Shown here: positions 6,435 to 9,484 of the stretch, one piece after another
Layout: each line of letters begins with the position of its first letter
How positions within the stretch are numbered: the first letter of the stretch is position 1
Assembly: GCA_030837445.1 (NCBI GenBank)
Contig: JAUPKM010000033.1
Span: 1 to 9,484, forward strand
Direction: 5' to 3'
Length of the DNA stretch: 9,484 nucleotides
DNA from: Actinomycetota bacterium
GTDB lineage: Bacteria; Actinomycetota; Actinomycetes; S36-B12; UBA10799
Notes under the pieces: generated by a model
Told to the model about the DNA's origin: nothing
Seen by the model: the letters and a program-made list of their open reading frames with translations, nothing else
Databases searched by the model: none
Position numbers and translations under genes: made by a program

Positions 6435-7079
6435 ATGTCACGCACCAAACACAATCACCGGACACCATTCCGGACCTCGTTTCCGACAACTGACAGCCCC
6501 GCCACCGGCGACGCCAGCAGCTGCGCTCGCCATCATCACGACCCGACGGAGGATGTCGAGTACGGGCAGCCCAGAGGCTCGGGTCGTCGTGGCGCTCACG
6601 GGCACTTCGCCGGTCCGCGCGGCCGTGGGATGGGACGCGCTGCCCGCGGTCAACTGCGTGCCGCGGTCCTGCTGCTGCTCGCTGAGAAGCCACGGCACGG
6701 CTACGACCTGATAGCCGAACTCACCGACCGTAGCGACGGTGCATGGAGCCCTTCGCCGGGAGCCATCTACCCGATGCTTCGTCGACTGAGTGTCAAGGGA
6801 CTGGTGGAGCCCAATGAATCGGAGGACGGCCGACGGTCGTTCAGCCTCACCGCCGAGGGTCGCGCCTATGTGGACGAGCGCCGGGCGGAATGGGGCGAGC
6901 CGTGGAAGGACGCGGCCGCCGACGGTCGCCAGCCCGGACGTCGGCTCGGCGAAGCCGGCCGCAGCCTGGCAGCGGCAGTCAGCCAACTCGCCAAGGTCGG
7001 CACCGAGCAACAGATCGCGAAGGCCGAGGAGCTGCTCGATCGGACCCGTAAGGATATCTACGCGCTGCTAGCTGAGTAG
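6435..7079 (+). CDS. PadR-family transcriptional regulator with a His/Gly/Arg-rich N-terminal extension
   Basis: This 214-residue protein carries a PadR winged helix at about 71-150: RGQLRAAVLLLLAEKPRHGYDLIAEL (71-96), the SPGAIYPMLRRLSVKGLV recognition-helix region (107-124), and the wing RRSFSLTAEGRAYV (133-146). A C-terminal helix at about 173-212, with AEELLDRTRKDIYALLAE at its end, is the probable dimerisation element. Such proteins usually repress transporter or detoxification genes, often including their own. The first 65 residues are low complexity, with HNH at 6-8, HHH at 33-35 and HGH at 55-57 plus many Gly and Arg, a type of extension seen in some PadR proteins. The ATG at 6435 is supported by GGAGGA at 6425-6430, four bases upstream; the next Met (66) has no such site. 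No ABC transporter or other typical PadR target is adjacent, so the regulon is unknown. Confidence 0.9.
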   Translation: MSRTKHNHRTPFRTSFPTTDSPATGDASSCARHHHDPTEDVEYGQPRGSGRRGAHGHFAGPRGRGMGRAARGQLRAAVLLLLAEKPRHGYDLIAELTDRSDGAWSPSPGAIYPMLRRLSVKGLVEPNESEDGRRSFSLTAEGRAYVDERRAEWGEPWKDAAADGRQPGRRLGEAGRSLAAAVSQLAKVGTEQQIAKAEELLDRTRKDIYALLAE

Positions 7080-7088
7080 CACCCTTTT

Positions 7089-7137
7089 CGCAACTGCTCG
7101 TTGGGTTCCAACTGTTGGAACCCAACGAGCAGTTGCG
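7089..7137. terminator. Perfect 24-bp-arm inverted repeat, probable bidirectional terminator
   Basis: Bases 7089-7112 are the exact reverse complement of 7114-7137 around a single T at 7113, so the arms match at all 24 positions. The dyad lies between convergent padR (stop at 7079) and the mycoredoxin gene (stop at 7161), where a shared terminator is expected. Neither strand has a T-run after the stem; the only T4 (7085-7088) precedes it on the plus strand. It would therefore be a U-tract-less hairpin of the sort described in actinobacteria. Each arm also contains a smaller dyad (GTTGG with CCAAC, at 7100-7112 and 7114-7126). Confidence 0.75.
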
Positions 7138-7160
7138 TGCCCGATCCCCAACCGACCCGG

Positions 7161-7409
7161 TCAGGCCATTCGCTGCCGCACCAGGGCTATGGGTGGGTTC
7201 GTTGCCACAGTGCCGTCTGGAAATGCCAGCGTGGGCACGGTCTGGTTGCCGCCGTTGGCTCTTTCGACGAACGCCGCTGCGGCCGGGTCGTGTTCGATAT
7301 CGACTTCCACGAACGGAATGTTCTCGCGCTGCATCTGTGCCTTCAACCGGCGGCAGTAACCGCACCAGGTGGTTGTGTACATCGTCAGCTGGTCCCGCGT
7401 CTCTGCCAT
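7161..7409 (-). CDS. mrx1: Mycoredoxin-type glutaredoxin (CGYC active site)
   Basis: This 82-residue thioredoxin-fold protein is the size of mycoredoxin-1. The redox motif WCGYC has C16 and C19, the cis-proline loop TVPT is at 57-60 (P59), and the EVDIEHDPAAAAFVERANGGNQTVPT stretch closely resembles mycobacterial mycoredoxin as I remember it (Rv3198A). The family reduces protein-mycothiol mixed disulphides using electrons from mycothiol, so its presence suggests a mycothiol-producing host. It diverges from uvrD2, as in mycobacteria, and converges on padR. No Shine-Dalgarno precedes the ATG, but an extended -10 six bases upstream suggests a leaderless message. A plain glutaredoxin-like or NrdH-like role cannot be fully excluded. 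Confidence 0.88.
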   Translation of the reverse strand: MAETRDQLTMYTTTWCGYCRRLKAQMQRENIPFVEVDIEHDPAAAAFVERANGGNQTVPTLAFPDGTVATNPPIALVRQRMA

Positions 7410-7526
7410 GACCCAAGTATCTCACCGCGATACACCTCGCGCCTCCGGTGCCGGTCGGACTGCGGCCGTCCACAGTGGGCCGCCCGCGCCTGGGGCGCCA
7501 CCACCTCGGGTGACAGACTCACGGGC
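7410..7526. other. Divergent mycoredoxin/uvrD2 intergenic spacer
   Basis: These 117 bases must hold the promoters of both divergent genes. The mycoredoxin -10 is visible near its left end. For uvrD2 I see no convincing -35/-10 pair or ribosome binding site; the only purine run near the ATG is a short GGG at 7523-7525. The middle (about 7465-7500) is very GC-rich without a clean stem. The arrangement matches the same pair in mycobacteria. Confidence 0.5.
7416..7424 (-). promoter_or_regulatory. Extended -10 promoter of mycoredoxin gene (likely leaderless)
   Basis: On the minus strand TGAGATACT (7424 to 7416) reads as an extended -10: TG, one base, then GATACT. Only six bases separate it from the ATG at 7409, so transcription should start at or beside the A of the start codon. 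No clear -35 is seen, which extended -10 promoters tolerate. Confidence 0.5.
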
Positions 7527-9484
7527 ATGACCGATGCGGACGAGGTGCTTGCCGGGTTGGATCCCGACCAGCGGCTTGCTGCCCTCGCCCTGGATGGACC
7601 CGTTGTGGTGTTGGCAGGGGCGGGATCCGGCAAGACCCGGGCGATAACGCACCGGATCGCCTACGGCGTCCTCAGCGGCCAGCATGACCCGCGCCGTTCC
7701 GTCGCGGTCACGTACACCACGAAGGCGGCCGGCGAGATGTCCCGGCGGCTAAGGGCGCTGGGGGTGCCCGAAGTCCGGGTGCGCACCTTCCACGCGGCGG
7801 CCCTTCGCCAGCTGCGCTACTACTGGCCCACCTACATCGGTAGCGATTTCCCCGAACTCACGGCGAGCAAACTGGCGCTGGTCGGGGGTGCCGCGTCGAG
7901 GCGCGGATTCCCCACCGACCCAACTGCGGTGCGCGATCTGGCCGCCGAGATCGAGTGGGCGAAGGTGAGTCAGCTGCACCCCTCCGACTACGCGGTCGCT
8001 GCGATGAAGGTGGGTAGAGATATGCCGTCCGGTTTGGCACCAGCCCAGGTGGCGGAGGTGTTCGCCGGCTACGAACAGGCGAAGGACGCCGCCGGCAGGC
8101 TCGACTTCGAGGATGTCCTGCTGTTCATGGTGGCGCTGTTGGAGCGCGAGCCCGGGGTTGGGGCGCATCTGCGACCTGGTCTGAGGCACCTGACTGTGGA
8201 CGAGTATCAGGACGTGTCGCCGTTGCAGCAGCGCCTGCTGGAGTTGTGGCTCGGGGACAATCGGAACCTCTGCGTGGTGGGGGATGCAGCGCAGACCATC
8301 TACACCTTCGCCGGCGCGGACCCCGGCTTCCTGACCGGGTTCGCCGCTCGCTACCCAGACGCCTGCGTGGTCCGGTTGGAGCGCACCTACCGATGCAGTC
8401 CGGAGATTTCCGCCACTGCCAACAAAGTGCTGGCCCTGACCGGTGGGGCCGGGGTCCGGCTGGTGTCGCAACGGGAGCCCGGACCGGCCGTCCGGATCGT
8501 GGGATACGCAGATGAGGAGGCCGAGGCGCTCGGAGTCGTCCGGCGAATCTCCGCGCTGATCGCCGATGGCGTGCCGCCGGCGGAGATTGCGGTGCTGGTC
8601 AGGATGAATGCCATGACCGAGCGGGTGGAGGCGGCGCTGGCCGAAGCCGGTATCGGGTATCAGGTCGCCGGCGGCACCCGCTACTTCTCGCGGAAGGAAG
8701 TCCGCGATGCGATGACCCTGTTCCGCGGGGCGGCGAAGGCCACTGACAGTGGTGGCGATCTTGTTACCGCCGTCTCGGGCATCGTCGGTGGGATGGGCTG
8801 GGCGCAGGCGCCGCCCGCCGGTACCGGCGCCCAACGCGAGCGGTGGGAGGCGTTGTCGGCGATGGTTGAGGCAGCCAGGGAATTCCAGCGAATCCATCCG
8901 GGGGCCGGGCTGGCCGACTTCGTGGCGGAGTTGATGGATCGCGCGGCCCAGCAGGACGTGCCGGTCGCGGCAGGGGTGACGCTAGCATCGCTGCACGCGG
9001 CCAAGGGGATGGAGTGGCAGGCGGTGTTCCTGGTCGGGCTGAACGAGGGGGTATTGCCACATGGCGCGGCAAACTCGGACGCCGAGATCGCCGAGGAGAA
9101 GCGGCTGCTCTACGTCGGGGTGACGCGGGCCGCCCGCCAGCTGGAGCTGTCCTATGCCGAGGCTCGAGCATCATCAGGTCGTCGCCGCAAACGTTCCCGC
9201 TTCCTGGACGCGATCGAAGCGGCCACCCCGGGGTCGAGAGCCAAGCCGAAGGTGCCGAGTAAGGGCCAGTCGAGGACGCGCACCGCGAAGTTGGCTGCAT
9301 GTCGGGTGTGCGGGGTCGGGTTGAGCACCGGCGCCGAGCGCACCCTGGGTCGATGTCGAACGTGCCCCGGCGACGCCGATGTGGAGTTGCTGGACAATCT
9401 CCGCGCCTGGCGCACGACGACGGCCGAGGCGCTGTCCGCCGAGCGAGGAACCCGGATGCCCGCCTACGTCGTGGCGACCGACGC
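7527..9484 (+). CDS. uvrD2: UvrD2-type SF1 DNA helicase (3' end beyond window)
   Basis: The frame is open from the ATG at 7527 to the right edge, giving 652 residues of a protein that is about 700 long in mycobacteria. It is a 3'-5' SF1A helicase with a Q-like motif LDPDQRLA (10-17), Walker A AGAGSGKT (30-37), motif Ia TYTTKAAGEM, DEYQD (225-229), GDAAQTIY (from 252), RTYRCSP, motif V LASLHAAKGMEW and motif VI with R534 in YVGVTRA. After the motor comes a basic linker and a tetracysteine motif, C592, C595, C610 and C613 (CX2C-X14-CX2C). The beginning of an HRDC domain follows (about 618 onward, LLDNLRAWR and PAYVVATD). Motor plus tetracysteine plus HRDC is the UvrD2 architecture, not UvrD1. 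No strong Shine-Dalgarno precedes the ATG; homologues start similarly close to the Q motif. In mycobacteria uvrD2 is reported as essential, with a role in genome maintenance. Confidence 0.93.
   Translation, partial: MTDADEVLAGLDPDQRLAALALDGPVVVLAGAGSGKTRAITHRIAYGVLSGQHDPRRSVAVTYTTKAAGEMSRRLRALGVPEVRVRTFHAAALRQLRYYWPTYIGSDFPELTASKLALVGGAASRRGFPTDPTAVRDLAAEIEWAKVSQLHPSDYAVAAMKVGRDMPSGLAPAQVAEVFAGYEQAKDAAGRLDFEDVLLFMVALLEREPGVGAHLRPGLRHLTVDEYQDVSPLQQRLLELWLGDNRNLCVVGDAAQTIYTFAGADPGFLTGFAARYPDACVVRLERTYRCSPEISATANKVLALTGGAGVRLVSQREPGPAVRIVGYADEEAEALGVVRRISALIADGVPPAEIAVLVRMNAMTERVEAALAEAGIGYQVAGGTRYFSRKEVRDAMTLFRGAAKATDSGGDLVTAVSGIVGGMGWAQAPPAGTGAQRERWEALSAMVEAAREFQRIHPGAGLADFVAELMDRAAQQDVPVAAGVTLASLHAAKGMEWQAVFLVGLNEGVLPHGAANSDAEIAEEKRLLYVGVTRAARQLELSYAEARASSGRRRKRSRFLDAIEAATPGSRAKPKVPSKGQSRTRTAKLAACRVCGVGLSTGAERTLGRCRTCPGDADVELLDNLRAWRTTTAEALSAERGTRMPAYVVATD

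Noticed and set aside
6305..6493. GTG-started 62-codon frame overlapping the 5' part of padR
   Set aside because: It is in a different frame from padR, lacks a ribosome binding site and has no recognisable sequence features.
7510..7530. Six-codon leader frame GTG...TGA overlapping the uvrD2 ATG as ATGA
   Set aside because: Such a short frame is expected by chance, and no -10 or Shine-Dalgarno supports its translation.
7749..8897. Long minus-strand open frame (382 codons) inside uvrD2
   Set aside because: It is antisense to well-supported helicase motifs; the His/Arg/Gly/Pro-rich translation has no recognisable domain and is typical of a GC-rich shadow frame.

Overview
The window is high-GC DNA (about two-thirds G+C by eye) with GTG and ATG starts and tightly packed genes. 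Its proteins point to an actinobacterium: AdnA/AdnB-type helicase-nucleases, a UvrD2 helicase with a tetracysteine motif and HRDC start, a mycoredoxin-type CGYC glutaredoxin, and a NudC with the actinobacterial zinc-ribbon variant. From memory, the backbone adnA - adnB - (nudC) - mycoredoxin / uvrD2 matches the Mycobacterium tuberculosis Rv3202c-Rv3198c region, including the divergent mycoredoxin/uvrD2 pair. The genus cannot be named from this window.

Layout. Positions 2-265 hold the 3' end of adnA. It overlaps adnB (262-3399) by 4 bp, and together they encode the heterodimeric motor-nuclease that resects double-strand breaks. After a 39-bp convergent gap comes a two-gene minus-strand operon: a 5'-3' exonuclease/flap-endonuclease-like gene (5276 to 4335) coupled by an ATGA overlap to nudC (4338 to 3439). 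A 158-bp divergent spacer leads to a plus-strand endonuclease/exonuclease/phosphatase-family hydrolase (5435-6265). Next is a plus-strand PadR regulator (6435-7079) with its own promoter, a dyad over that promoter and a 5' UTR hairpin. padR converges on a mycoredoxin gene (7409 to 7161); between them lies a perfect inverted repeat with 24-bp arms. uvrD2 (7527 onward) diverges from mycoredoxin and runs off the right edge inside its HRDC domain.

Taken together, this is a chromosomal DNA-repair and nucleotide-maintenance neighbourhood. It carries break resection (AdnAB), a second SF1 helicase (UvrD2), a structure-specific nuclease, a dinucleotide/NAD-cap pyrophosphatase (NudC) and a mycothiol-linked thiol reductase. 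I see no mobile element, CRISPR array, tRNA or rRNA. I also find no convincing wholly new multi-gene system. The least explained parts are the padR gene with its control region and the 49-bp palindrome downstream of it.
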